A stretch of 39,090 nucleotides of DNA from Prevotella sp. (GTDB taxonomy: Bacteria; Bacteroidota; Bacteroidia; Bacteroidales; Bacteroidaceae), in contig JAFUST010000073.1 in NCBI GenBank assembly GCA_017467535.1, forward strand, positions 1 through 39,090. The letters are read 5' to 3'. Position numbers and translations under genes: made by a program. Positions 15,865 to 24,361 of this stretch are shown here, one piece after another. Numbering within the stretch: position 1 is the first letter of the stretch; the number at the start of each line of letters is the position of its first letter. Below the pieces are notes generated by a model that worked only from the letters and a program-made list of their open reading frames with translations, was not told the DNA's origin and searched no databases.

Positions 15865-16128
15865 ATGGCACATAAAAAAGGTGTAGGTAGTTCTAAGAAC
15901 GGCCGCGAGAGTGCAGCCCAGCGACTTGGTGTGAAAATCTGGGGTGGCCAGAAGTGTGTAGCCGGCAACATCATCGTTCGCCAGCGTGGCACGAAGCACA
16001 ACCCCGGCAATGGTGTAGCCATTGGCAAGGACGATACGCTCTATGCCCTGATTGACGGCACAGTGAATTTCCACAAAGGAAAGTTCAACAAGAGCGTCGT
16101 TTCAGTTATACCCGAGGCTGAGGCATAA
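15865..16128 (+). CDS. rpmA: Large-subunit ribosomal protein bL27
   Basis: An 87-aa L27 beginning [16 protein letters not shown], whose N-terminal tail reaches the peptidyl-transferase centre, then [10 protein letters not shown] and [13 protein letters not shown]. No N-terminal cleavage extension of the Firmicutes type is present. AGGAGG lies 9 nt upstream, one of the few clear Shine-Dalgarno-like sites in the window. Confidence 0.97.
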   Translation: MAHKKGVGSSKNGRESAAQRLGVKIWGGQKCVAGNIIVRQRGTKHNPGNGVAIGKDDTLYALIDGTVNFHKGKFNKSVVSVIPEAEA

Positions 16129-16166
16129 CAAAACTTACAAACAGACTTATTCCAAACAAACTACAG

Positions 16167-16207
16167 AGCCCTGTCTCCCAACCGAGAGACAGGGCTTCTG
16201 CTTTCTT
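16167..16207. terminator. Bidirectional terminator between rpmA and the DUF3256 gene
   Basis: A perfect 11-bp stem (16167-16177 with 16186-16196) and an 8-nt loop. It is followed by a T-rich run on the plus strand. The convergent DUF3256 gene ends 11 bp beyond, so the same hairpin may serve both directions. Confidence 0.85.
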
Positions 16208-16660
16208 TTACTTTACCCCATTCAACACATCATCATCGCGGCGGAGCAGCGTGGACTTTCCGATAAGCCTCGACAGCGGACGCCAGTCGGGCGTGAAACG
16301 CTCCTCCACAACCTGGTGCTGACGATCGCTCACCTGATAGGTTCGGCGCAGCGCGACTACCCTACCCGTGTCCACAGGCACGAGCCACAAGTCGAGCAGT
16401 ACACACGGATTCAGACGCAGAGAGAGACTATCGTCGGTCAGGGCCAGCATTTCTGTCTGGCCATCTAGCGAATTAGTGACCACCGACTTCATCCGGGCAT
16501 CCATGAAGTCCATCATGTCCAGACGGTTGTTGGTGGTCAGATAGGGTGCCAGCGAGTCGGGCATTGTGCGGAACACATCTCGGATGTTCAGTGGCTTCTG
16601 GGCGTCCGCAGACATCACCACAAGAAGCGATAGGAGGAGTGCTAAGAATTTCTGTTTCAT
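16208..16660 (-). CDS. DUF3256 family exported protein
   Basis: A 150-aa protein with signal peptide MKQKFLALLLSLLVVMSADA. The mature part has the DUF3256 pattern: RDVFRTMPDSLAPYLTTNNR, then DFMDARMKSVVTNSLDGQTEM and LTDDSLSLRL. The family is confined to Bacteroidales and has no known function. Its ATG overlaps the rsmE stop (ATGA), making it the last gene of the ileS run. Confidence 0.85.
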   Translation of the reverse strand: MKQKFLALLLSLLVVMSADAQKPLNIRDVFRTMPDSLAPYLTTNNRLDMMDFMDARMKSVVTNSLDGQTEMLALTDDSLSLRLNPCVLLDLWLVPVDTGRVVALRRTYQVSDRQHQVVEERFTPDWRPLSRLIGKSTLLRRDDDVLNGVK

Positions 16661-17373
16661 TGTTTTGATAGTTGCATCATCATCACAGCCGCAAGCCCAG
16701 CAGTCTCAGTACGCAGACGGCTCTTGCCCAGGTCTACGGAGACGAAACCACGCTCTACTGCATAGTTCACTTCATCAATGGAAAAGTCGCCCTCAGGCCC
16801 TACCAGCACGAGAGCGTCCTGCTCGTCGCCCAGCCTCAGCAGGTCGAACAGGTTGCGGCGGGGCACCTCATCATAGCAGTGGGCTATGTAGCGGCGGCCC
16901 GTCTGGTGGCAGTCAATGAAGGTGCGGAAAGACGCCATCTCGTTCAGGCGGGGCATCCAGGCCTTGCGGCTCTGTTTGACAGCCGATACCACAATCTTCT
17001 CTATCCGGGGCAGTTTGATGCTCCGGCGCTCAGAGAACCTGCAATCCAGAAACGACAGTTCGTCGACGCCCACCTCGGTAGCCTTCTCCACCAGCCACTC
17101 CATGCGCTCCATCATTTTCGTAGGTGCGATAGCCAAGTGCAGATGTCCTTCCCACGTGCGCTCCTGTGGCATGGTCTCGAGGATGGCATACATGCAGTGC
17201 TTGCTGCTGGCTATCGTCACCTCGGCGCGATAGAACGTGCCCTGCCCGTCCATGAGAATCATCTCGTCGCCCTCCTTCAGCCGGAGCACGCGCAGGGCAT
17301 GCTGGGCTTCTTCTTCAGGCAGTTCATTGCGCTCTGGAGCCTGCGGCACGTAGAAGTATCGCGTCTCTTTCAT
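16657..17373 (-). CDS. rsmE: 16S rRNA m3U1498 methyltransferase
   Basis: A 238-aa SPOUT methyltransferase. The N-terminal PUA-like part (EEAQHALRVLRLKEGDEMILMDGQG) is followed by KMMERMEWLVEKATEVGV, SAVKQSRKAWMP, and the C-terminal knot VLVGPEGDFSIDEV and DLGKSRLRTETA that binds SAM. RsmE methylates U1498 of 16S rRNA in assembled 30S subunits. It lies 9 nt after the transporter gene. Confidence 0.95.
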   Translation of the reverse strand: MKETRYFYVPQAPERNELPEEEAQHALRVLRLKEGDEMILMDGQGTFYRAEVTIASSKHCMYAILETMPQERTWEGHLHLAIAPTKMMERMEWLVEKATEVGVDELSFLDCRFSERRSIKLPRIEKIVVSAVKQSRKAWMPRLNEMASFRTFIDCHQTGRRYIAHCYDEVPRRNLFDLLRLGDEQDALVLVGPEGDFSIDEVNYAVERGFVSVDLGKSRLRTETAGLAAVMMMQLSKQ

Positions 17374-17382
17374 ATCTTGAAA

Positions 17383-18711
17383 CTACCTCTTGCTCTTGGC
17401 ATTAGGATTGAAGACCAGTGCAAAGGCGATGCCCACAACGAGGGCGAAGCCGGCAAAGATGAACCAGCAGGTCTGCCATTCGCCCTGCAGGAATCCACGG
17501 TCATCCCACTGGCAGAAGGTGTTGATCACCTCACCTGCGGCCAGCGTTCCGATGGTTGCACCCAGACCATTAGTCATCATCATGAAAAGTCCCTGAGCCG
17601 AAGCCTTGATGCTGGGCTCGCACTCCTGGTCGACAAAGATGCCGCCCGACACATTGAAGAAGTCGAAGGCCACACCATAGACGATGCACGACAGGACAAA
17701 GAGCAGCACGCCAGGCATGGCCGGATTACCTAAGCCGAAGAAGCCAAAGCGGAACACCCATGCAAACATAGACATGAGCATGACCACCTTAATACCATAA
17801 CGCTTCAGGAAGAAAGGTATCATCAGAATACACAGGGCCTCGCTGATCTGAGAGATAGAGGTGAGCAACGTGGCATTGTTGGCGGCAAACGATGAAGCGA
17901 CAGCCGCGTCGGCACTGCCCTTGAAACTCGTTATGAACGGTCCGGCATAGCCGTTAGTCACCTGCAGGCACATGCCCAACAGGGCCGAAAAGATGAAGAA
18001 GAGGGCCATCTTCTTGGTCTTAAACAACTTGAATGCATTCAGCCCCAGCGATTCGACGAGCGAAGCCTTCCTAGCCTCCCCCTTCTTAAGTTTGCACTCG
18101 GGCAGCGTGAAGCAGTAGGCACAGAGGGCGATGCTCAGGATGCCCGAGACGAAGAACTGCATATAGGTGTACTGGAACTTGTGCGAATTCTCAGCCAGCG
18201 TGAACGAGAATGAACCGTCTTCCCACACAGCGCAGTTGACAAACCACATGGTGGCAATGAAGCCCACAGTGCCCAAAACGCGGATGGGCGGGAAATCCTT
18301 CACGGTGTCCATACCGTTCTCTTTCAGTATGGCGAATGCCGTCGTGTTCGCCAGGGCGATGGTCGGCATGAAGAAGGCCACGCTCAGGGTGTAGAAGGTG
18401 ATGAAGAGCGACTTGTCTGTCAACTCGTTGCCGAATCCGGCCTGCACGCCCATCCACCAGCAAGCCAGCATGAAACCTCCGGCCAGCAGGTGGCAGAGTC
18501 CCAGCAGACGCTGTGGCTGAATATACTTGTCGGCCACAATACCCATCAGCGTAGGCATGAAGATGGAGACGATGCCTTGAATGGCATAGAACCAAGCGAT
18601 GCTCTCACCCAAGCCGGCCCGTCCCAAATAGTTTCCCATACAGGTCAAATAGGCTCCCCACACGGCGAACTCCAGGAAGTTCATCACCGCTAAACGCACT
18701 TTCGTATTCAT
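17383..18711 (-). CDS. MFS transporter, nucleoside:H+ symporter (NupG/XapB) type
   Basis: A 442-aa membrane protein with about 12 hydrophobic segments. The N-terminal MNFLEFAVWGAYLTCMGNYL and later GIVADKYIQPQRLLGLCHLL match the NHS branch of the major facilitator superfamily, which imports nucleosides with protons. A conserved FFNVSGGIFVD stretch lies in the C-terminal half. It starts 40 nt after the 76-aa gene with no promoter-like sequence between, so it likely belongs to the same transcript. The substrate is inferred from family membership. Confidence 0.8.
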   Translation of the reverse strand: MNTKVRLAVMNFLEFAVWGAYLTCMGNYLGRAGLGESIAWFYAIQGIVSIFMPTLMGIVADKYIQPQRLLGLCHLLAGGFMLACWWMGVQAGFGNELTDKSLFITFYTLSVAFFMPTIALANTTAFAILKENGMDTVKDFPPIRVLGTVGFIATMWFVNCAVWEDGSFSFTLAENSHKFQYTYMQFFVSGILSIALCAYCFTLPECKLKKGEARKASLVESLGLNAFKLFKTKKMALFFIFSALLGMCLQVTNGYAGPFITSFKGSADAAVASSFAANNATLLTSISQISEALCILMIPFFLKRYGIKVVMLMSMFAWVFRFGFFGLGNPAMPGVLLFVLSCIVYGVAFDFFNVSGGIFVDQECEPSIKASAQGLFMMMTNGLGATIGTLAAGEVINTFCQWDDRGFLQGEWQTCWFIFAGFALVVGIAFALVFNPNAKSKR

Positions 18712-18751
18712 AATCTTAAACTTTAGGTTTTTACTTATTCCGCTTTTTATC

Positions 18752-18982
18752 TTATTCCAGCATTTTGCCTTGATAGTAGGCTCTCAGTTTGCCTTGCTCA
18801 TCACTCCCTAACTGCACATGGCCTGTTAACCATTCGGTGAATGGTAACTCCTGTGTCAAGGGATAGCATCTGACGACCTCCGAGTCCTGGATTTCCAGGA
18901 CTGAGAGTGTCTGCTGCGTTCCGTCCGGCAACAGAATCTGATGACAGGCTATCCTTCGGAGTCTCTTTGTGTTCGTTTTCAT
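18752..18982 (-). CDS. Small conserved-looking protein (76 aa)
   Basis: A 76-aa soluble protein, MKTNTKRLRRIACHQILLPD, then TLSVLEI and QELPFTEWLTGHVQLG. This resembles, from memory, short Bacteroidales proteins found at this place beside lspA and DUF4296, with a characteristic LPFTEWLGG-like motif. No function is known to me. Its first 182 nt overlap the 3' end of the DUF4296 gene in another frame, an unusually long overlap. Its internal motif argues that it is the conserved reading there. Confidence 0.7.
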   Translation of the reverse strand: MKTNTKRLRRIACHQILLPDGTQQTLSVLEIQDSEVVRCYPLTQELPFTEWLTGHVQLGSDEQGKLRAYYQGKMLE

Positions 18983-19757
18983 TGTTCACCTGCTTCTTGT
19001 GGAAACGTATGAATTGGATATTGCTCAAGAAGAGCAGTCGGGTAGTCGTGGTGCGCTCAGAGCCCTCACCACAGAAGAAATACCCCCTGATACTCTGCAA
19101 TTCAGCATCGTGGCCAGGTATGCGCAGTTGATTCAGGCCCGATGTGGAGATACGCACGGTGCGCGTCATCAGAGTGTCGGTATACTGCAGGGCCAGATAG
19201 CCGATGGCAGTCCTCATGCCATCCTGAAACATGAACTCACTCATGAACTGAAAGAGGAAACTATCGCCCTGCGCAAACGTGGAGTCCACCGCCACTTCTA
19301 TGTTGCGCCGATTGTAGGGTGGCATCGTCAGCAGCATCAACTGGGGCCGGTCTGACCAGATGTTGGCCGTATCGCCTGAAGCATCCAAAGAGGCATACTT
19401 GCCGATGTCGCCCTCTGAGGCACCCATCACGAGTGCCTTCTCCTCCAGCCGTTCAGCCACCCGCTTGTAGATGTCGTCGAAACGGTCTGCCCGTGTGTAA
19501 TAATAGATGAGCGACGAGTCGAACTCGGCCTGCGTGACACCGTGCTTTCGCAGAACAGACTCCAGATAGAGCCCGCAGACGTAGTTGCCCCCGCCGTTCT
19601 GGTTCATCTCCTGATCGCTCATGGCACGAGCCAGGTGGTAGTCCACCAGGATGTCCTCCATATCATCGGGCTGGATATACTGACTGGGTGTGCCTGGCTG
19701 GCAGGAGACCAAGACAAGCACGAGCAGCAATCCTACTATCGTCCGACACCTACTCAC
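18801..19757 (-). CDS. DUF4296 lipoprotein
   Basis: A 318-aa protein with lipoprotein signal MSRCRTIVGLLLVLVLVSC (Cys19). DUF4296 is recognised from DDMEDILVDYHLARAMSD, the LYLESVLRKHGVTQAEFDSSLIYY stretch and DIYKRVAERL. The middle (about 130-245) is a beta domain ending SNIQFIRFHKK, where I would expect the family to stop. The last 60 residues are Ser/Pro/Asn-rich and lie over the 76-aa gene in another frame, so they may be a late extension after loss of the original stop. It overlaps the lspA 3' end by 8 nt. Confidence 0.8.
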   Translation of the reverse strand: MSRCRTIVGLLLVLVLVSCQPGTPSQYIQPDDMEDILVDYHLARAMSDQEMNQNGGGNYVCGLYLESVLRKHGVTQAEFDSSLIYYYTRADRFDDIYKRVAERLEEKALVMGASEGDIGKYASLDASGDTANIWSDRPQLMLLTMPPYNRRNIEVAVDSTFAQGDSFLFQFMSEFMFQDGMRTAIGYLALQYTDTLMTRTVRISTSGLNQLRIPGHDAELQSIRGYFFCGEGSERTTTTRLLFLSNIQFIRFHKKQVNNENEHKETPKDSLSSDSVAGRNAADTLSPGNPGLGGRQMLSLDTGVTIHRMVNRPCAVRE

Positions 19758-20352
19758 GTTTGAGGGAGATTTGCCCCATCTCTTTCCTGTAGAACAGCAG
19801 CAGCACGATGACGCCTATAGTGATGGCGGCATCGGCTATGTTCCAGACAAAGGTAAAGGGCATCTCGAACATATCGACCACCCTACCCTCCAGAAATCCT
19901 GCATAGTGTCCCCAGCCTGCAAAGCCCACATACTGAGCCACCACATCACCTCCGGAAGCCGAGAAGCAGAGACCGTAGAACATACAGTCGATGAGGTTGC
20001 CAGCAGCACCGGCAAAAATCATCGCCATGCAAATGTAGTAGCCCCAGCGCACTGGCTCCTTCTTGGTAGTGAGCAGCCAGATGTAGTAGCCCACAAACAC
20101 GATGGCCACCAGGCGGAACAGCGAGAGGAATATCTTGCTGCCAAACAACTGCAAGCCACCTGCTGCCCCATTGTTCTCCAGGAAGGTCATAGTGAACCAG
20201 TCTACATCGAATGCACTGACCTGAAAGGCCACGTCACCGACGGCCAGATGGGTCTTCACCCAAATCTTGACAATCTGGTCGACAAGCAGGATGGCAATGA
20301 TCAATAGCACTGCCATCCGCCCTTTGGTTATCACGGTCTTTCCCTGCGTCAC
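19750..20352 (-). CDS. lspA: Lipoprotein signal peptidase (signal peptidase II)
   Basis: A 200-aa membrane aspartyl peptidase with four hydrophobic helices. The two catalytic Asp motifs are present: GRVVDMFEM and FVWNIADAAITIG; LENNGAAGG and GAAGNLIDCMF are the other conserved blocks. It removes the signal peptide of lipoproteins at the lipobox, including those predicted in this window. ATG 20352 overlaps the stop of the DksA-like gene (ATGA). Bacteroidetes LspA proteins are longer than the about 165-aa E. coli enzyme, as here. Confidence 0.93.
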   Translation of the reverse strand: MTQGKTVITKGRMAVLLIIAILLVDQIVKIWVKTHLAVGDVAFQVSAFDVDWFTMTFLENNGAAGGLQLFGSKIFLSLFRLVAIVFVGYYIWLLTTKKEPVRWGYYICMAMIFAGAAGNLIDCMFYGLCFSASGGDVVAQYVGFAGWGHYAGFLEGRVVDMFEMPFTFVWNIADAAITIGVIVLLLFYRKEMGQISLKRE

Positions 20353-20735
20353 TTCTTGTTCTTCTCTATCTGTTTTGACTCCACGCTCAGCGTAGCGTGG
20401 GGCACGGCACGCAGACGCTCGGCAGGAATCAGTTTGCCCGTGATGCGGTCGATGCCGTAGGTCTTGTTCTCTATACGAACCAGGGCAGCCTTTAGTCCCT
20501 GTATGAACTTCTGCTGGCGGGCTGCAAACTGGATGAGGTCTTCCTTCGACTGCGTGGCGCTGCCTTCCTCAAGAGCCTTGTATGTGGGCGATGTATCGTC
20601 TACATCGTTCGAGTCCTGATTGGTCAGCGAGGCCATCATCTGGTCGTAGTCGCGCTTGGCAAGTGCCAGTTTCTCATTGATAATCTGACGAAACTCCTCG
20701 AGTTCCTCGTCAGTGTAACGCGTTTTTTCAGCCAT
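20349..20735 (-). CDS. DksA/TraR-like protein lacking zinc-finger cysteines
   Basis: A 128-aa protein of the TraR/DksA family: an N-terminal coiled coil (about 8-100, with acidic NDVDDTSPT near its tip) and the C-terminal globule YGIDRITGKLIPAERLRAVPHATLS. In DksA that region is YGxCxxTGxPI with four zinc-binding Cys; here the Cys is Asp and the protein has no cysteine at all. Family members bind the RNA polymerase secondary channel and modulate rRNA and stress promoters. Lying between ileS and lspA is typical for Bacteroidetes. Confidence 0.85.
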   Translation of the reverse strand: MAEKTRYTDEELEEFRQIINEKLALAKRDYDQMMASLTNQDSNDVDDTSPTYKALEEGSATQSKEDLIQFAARQQKFIQGLKAALVRIENKTYGIDRITGKLIPAERLRAVPHATLSVESKQIEKNKK

Positions 20736-20740
20736 AAGTC

Positions 20741-23700
20741 TTAAGATTTAGTAATATTGATGTTTAGTTTAAAGTCGTCGAACTCTACAGACTGCCCCTC
20801 GTTACTCTCCAGGGCGATGCCATCGGCCAGCACCTGACGGGCCACATAATCGCCAAAGGCCTCAATGGCTTTGCTGACGGTTTCGTTGGGCTCTATCTGC
20901 ACACGGATGCGGTCAGTGATCTCCAGTCCGCTCTTCTTGCGGATGTTCTGTATGCGGTTCACCAGTTCGCGGGCCATGCCTTCATTGCACAGTTCGTCGG
21001 TCAGTGTGATGTCGAGTGCAACAGTCAGGTTACCCTCGTTGCCAACGAGCCAGCCGGGAATGTCCTCGCTGATGATGTCCACATCTTCAGCCTCCACGGT
21101 CAGAGACTTACCTTCCACGGTGATGCCTATGGTACCCTGGGTCTCCAACTGGGCAATCTGCTCCTGAGTCAGCGTGTCCATTGCAGCGGCCACGCCCTTC
21201 ATCAGTTTGCCGAACTTCTTGCCCATCGTTCTGAAGTTGCACTTCACTTTCTTCACCAGGACACCCTGTCCCTCTACGAATTTCACATCCTTCACGTTGA
21301 CTTCCTGCAGGAAAATCTGCTTCACGCTTTCAATGGCCTCGCGCTGAGCGTTGTCCACCGGCGGAATCATCAGCGTCTGCAGGGGCTGCTTCACCTTTAT
21401 GCCCTCCTTGCGGCGCAGGGCCAGCACAATAGTGGTGATGCGCTGGGCCACGTTCATGCGCTCCTCCAAGTCCTTGTCTACCAGTTCACCATTGAATTTC
21501 GGGAACTGCTCCAGATGAACGGAATCCATCTGTCCCCCCAAGTCGCAATAGATGCGGTCGGAGAAGAACGGCGCAAACGGAGCCAGCAGTTTCGACACAC
21601 TCATCAGGCACTCGTAAAGAGTCTGATAGGCAGCCAGTTTGTCCTGATCCATCTCCTTGCCCCAGAAACGCTTCTTGTTCAGACGCACATACCAGTTGCT
21701 CAGGTCTTCATCCACAAATTTGTCAATCAGACGGCCGGCACGCGTGGGGTCGAAGTTGTCCATCTCGGCCTGCACATCCTTGATGAGCGTGTTCAGGCAC
21801 GACAGGATCCAGCGGTCGAACTCAGGACGCTCGCTGACGGGAATCTGCGGCACCGTGGGATCAAAATCGTCCACGTTGGCATACATCGCAAAGAGCGAGT
21901 AAGTATTATACAGGGTGCCAAAGAACTTGCGACTGATCTCGGCCACACCCTCAGGGTCGAACTTCAGGTTGTCCCAGGGCTCTGAGTTGGTCATCATGTA
22001 GAAACGCACGGCATCGGATCCATACTTCTCAATCATCTCGAAAGGATTCACCACATTGCCTACGTGCTTCGACATCTTGTTGCCCTTGGCATCGAGCACG
22101 AGGCCGGTGGAGATGACGTTCTTGAAGGCCACGGAGTCGAAGATCATCGTGGCGATGGCATGGAGCGTGAAGAACCAACCGCGCGTCTGATCGACGCCCT
22201 CGTTGATGAAGTCGGCGGGGAAAGCCTTGTTCTCATCCACGAGTTCGCGGTTCTCGAAGGGATAGTGCACCTGGGCGTAGGGCATTGAGCCGGAGTCGAA
22301 CCACACATCCACCAGGTCGCTCTCGCGCTTCATGGGTTTGCCGCTCTCGCTCACCAATATAATATAGTCGACATAGGGACGATGCATGTCGATGCGGTCG
22401 TAGTTCTCCTTCGACATATCACCAGGCACAAAGCCTTTCTCCTTCAGCGGGTTCGACGGCATCACGCCAGCGCTGACGGCTTTCTCAATCTCGTTGTATA
22501 GTTCCTCCAGCGAACCGATGCACTTCTCCTCACCGTCCTCCGAGCGCCAGATGGGCAGCGGAGTGCCCCAGAAGCGCGAACGCGAGAGATTCCAGTCGTT
22601 CAGGTTGTCCAGCCAGTTGCCGAAGCGGCCACTGCCTGTCGACTCGGGATGCCAGCCGATGGTGCGGTTCAGTTCGCTCATGCGCTCCTTGCAGGCGGAA
22701 CTCTTGATGAACCACGAGTCAAGAGGATAGTAGAGCACGGGCTTGTCGGTACGCCAGCAGTGAGGATAGTTGTGCACGTGCTTCTCAATCTTGAACACCT
22801 TTCCCTGGGCTTTCAGGTCCATGCAGATAGAGATGTCAAGCGTCTCATCCTTGTCAGTGAGGTTCTCGTCGTAAGCATTCTTCACATAGCGGCCGGCGTA
22901 GCGGTTCCACTTCTCCACATCGACATACTGCTCGACAAACTTCTCGTCAAGATCCTCCGTTAAGAAGTACTTACCCTGCAGGTCGACCACAGGGCGCTCG
23001 GCACCCTTCTTGTCAATGAGCACGATGGGACAGATGCCGGCTTTCTTGGCCACGAAGGCATCGTCGGCACCAAAGTTAGGAGCGATATGCACGATACCGG
23101 CACCATCCTCGGTAGTCACATAGTCGCCAGGAATGACGCGGAAAGCATCACCCATTGGCTTGATCATCGGCAGGAGTTGCTCGTACTCCATACCAACGAG
23201 GTCGGTACCTTTGTAGTTGGCAACGACTTTCCAGGGAATAACCTTGTCGCCAGCCTTGTAGGCACCGAAGTCGCCGTCCTTGCCTTCTTCCTTGAAGTAG
23301 GCACTGACGCGGGCTTCGGCCAGAACGACCGTGATGGGCTCGGCGGTATAGGGATTGAAGGTCTCAATGGCCACATAGTCAATCTTCGGACCTACGCAGA
23401 GGGCCGAGTTGGCAGCAAGAGTCCAAGGCGTGGTCGTCCAGGCCATGAAGTAGGGTGTCCCCCACTCGGCCATCTCCGGCTTCGGATTCTTCATCTTGAA
23501 CAGAGCCGTACACGTGGTATCCTTGACGTCACGATAGCAGCCGGGCTGGTTCAGTTCGTGGCTCGACAGGCCAGTACCAGCAGCAGGACTGTAGGGCTGG
23601 ATGGTGTAGCCCTTGTAGAGCAGCCCTTTCTGGTAGAACTGCTTCAGTAGCCACCAGAGCGTTTCAATGTACTTGTTGTCGTAAGTGATGTAGGGGTTGT

Positions 23701-24154
23701 CCAAGTCTACAAAGTAGCCCATGCGCTCGGTCAAGTCACGCCATTCGGCCGTGAACTTCATCACGTTCTCGCGACACTTCTGGTTGTAATCCTCCGTAGA
23801 GATATATTTCTCCGACTCGCGGTTGTCGATGTCAGCCTTGGTGATGCCCAATTCCTTTTCCACGCCCAGTTCGACGGGCAGTCCGTGGGTGTCCCAGCCG
23901 GCCTTGCGCTTCACCTGAAAGCCCTGCATGGTCTTGTAACGGTTGAAGGTATCCTTCAGCGAACGGCCCAGCACATGGTGGATACCGGGATGGCCATTAG
24001 CCGAGGGAGGACCCTCGAAGAAAATGAACTGAGGACAGCCCTCACGCTCGTCTATAGAACGATGAAAGATGTCTTCTTTCATCCACTTTTCCAGAATCTC
24101 GTTGTTCACCTGCGTCAGGTTCAAGCCGCTATGTTCGGCGAATCTTTTTGCCAT
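20741..24154 (-). CDS. ileS: Isoleucyl-tRNA synthetase
   Basis: A 1137-aa class I synthetase starting MAKRFAEHSGLNLTQ at ATG 24154. The HIGH-type signature lies in PPSANGHPGIHH and the KMSKS loop is GNKMSKHVGN; between them are the CP1 editing domain (TTTPWTLAANSALCVG) and DVWFDSGSMPYAQ. The anticodon-binding domain follows, without an obvious zinc-finger tail. The layout and KMSKH loop suggest the eukaryote-like IleS2 type, often mupirocin-tolerant; this is a tentative reading. An upstream frame to 24277 is excluded because the -7 box is at 24194-24201. Confidence 0.96.
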   Translation of the reverse strand: MAKRFAEHSGLNLTQVNNEILEKWMKEDIFHRSIDEREGCPQFIFFEGPPSANGHPGIHHVLGRSLKDTFNRYKTMQGFQVKRKAGWDTHGLPVELGVEKELGITKADIDNRESEKYISTEDYNQKCRENVMKFTAEWRDLTERMGYFVDLDNPYITYDNKYIETLWWLLKQFYQKGLLYKGYTIQPYSPAAGTGLSSHELNQPGCYRDVKDTTCTALFKMKNPKPEMAEWGTPYFMAWTTTPWTLAANSALCVGPKIDYVAIETFNPYTAEPITVVLAEARVSAYFKEEGKDGDFGAYKAGDKVIPWKVVANYKGTDLVGMEYEQLLPMIKPMGDAFRVIPGDYVTTEDGAGIVHIAPNFGADDAFVAKKAGICPIVLIDKKGAERPVVDLQGKYFLTEDLDEKFVEQYVDVEKWNRYAGRYVKNAYDENLTDKDETLDISICMDLKAQGKVFKIEKHVHNYPHCWRTDKPVLYYPLDSWFIKSSACKERMSELNRTIGWHPESTGSGRFGNWLDNLNDWNLSRSRFWGTPLPIWRSEDGEEKCIGSLEELYNEIEKAVSAGVMPSNPLKEKGFVPGDMSKENYDRIDMHRPYVDYIILVSESGKPMKRESDLVDVWFDSGSMPYAQVHYPFENRELVDENKAFPADFINEGVDQTRGWFFTLHAIATMIFDSVAFKNVISTGLVLDAKGNKMSKHVGNVVNPFEMIEKYGSDAVRFYMMTNSEPWDNLKFDPEGVAEISRKFFGTLYNTYSLFAMYANVDDFDPTVPQIPVSERPEFDRWILSCLNTLIKDVQAEMDNFDPTRAGRLIDKFVDEDLSNWYVRLNKKRFWGKEMDQDKLAAYQTLYECLMSVSKLLAPFAPFFSDRIYCDLGGQMDSVHLEQFPKFNGELVDKDLEERMNVAQRITTIVLALRRKEGIKVKQPLQTLMIPPVDNAQREAIESVKQIFLQEVNVKDVKFVEGQGVLVKKVKCNFRTMGKKFGKLMKGVAAAMDTLTQEQIAQLETQGTIGITVEGKSLTVEAEDVDIISEDIPGWLVGNEGNLTVALDITLTDELCNEGMARELVNRIQNIRKKSGLEITDRIRVQIEPNETVSKAIEAFGDYVARQVLADGIALESNEGQSVEFDDFKLNINITKS

Positions 24155-24193
24155 ATCTTTTTGTTCTTTACCTATATTTTTATTATTAGCGTG

Positions 24194-24201
24194 CAAAGGT
24201 A
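24194..24201 (-). promoter_or_regulatory. -7 element of the ileS transcript
   Basis: The plus strand reads CAAAGGTA, i.e. TACCTTTG on the minus strand, 40 nt upstream of ATG 24154. It probably drives the whole run down to the DUF3256 gene. A TTTG (plus 24225-24228) exists at 23 nt, slightly too far for an ideal -33. Confidence 0.6.
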
Positions 24202-24263
24202 AGCATTTTTTTTCGAATACGCCCCAAAAGGAAAGTAAAAAAAACATAATGAACAATTTTACA

Positions 24264-24314
24264 TATTTTTGCATCATTTCCTAAGCAACATATCGGAAAA
24301 ATATATTATCTTTG
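24264..24314 (+). promoter_or_regulatory. Tandem -7 elements upstream of uxuA
   Basis: Two matches to TAnnTTTG: TATTTTTG at 24264-24271 and TATCTTTG at 24307-24314, 43 nt apart. The downstream one leaves a leader of about 40 nt before ATG 24362. Neither has a clear TTTG at the -33 distance, which would fit activator-dependent promoters. Confidence 0.45.
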
Positions 24315-24361
24315 CAGCAAAATCTGAATTTAATATTACTCACAAGAACAAAGAAGCAACT

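Noticed and set aside
16672-17733. 353-aa plus-strand frame over rsmE and the transporter
   Set aside because: Antisense to two recognised genes; no motif.
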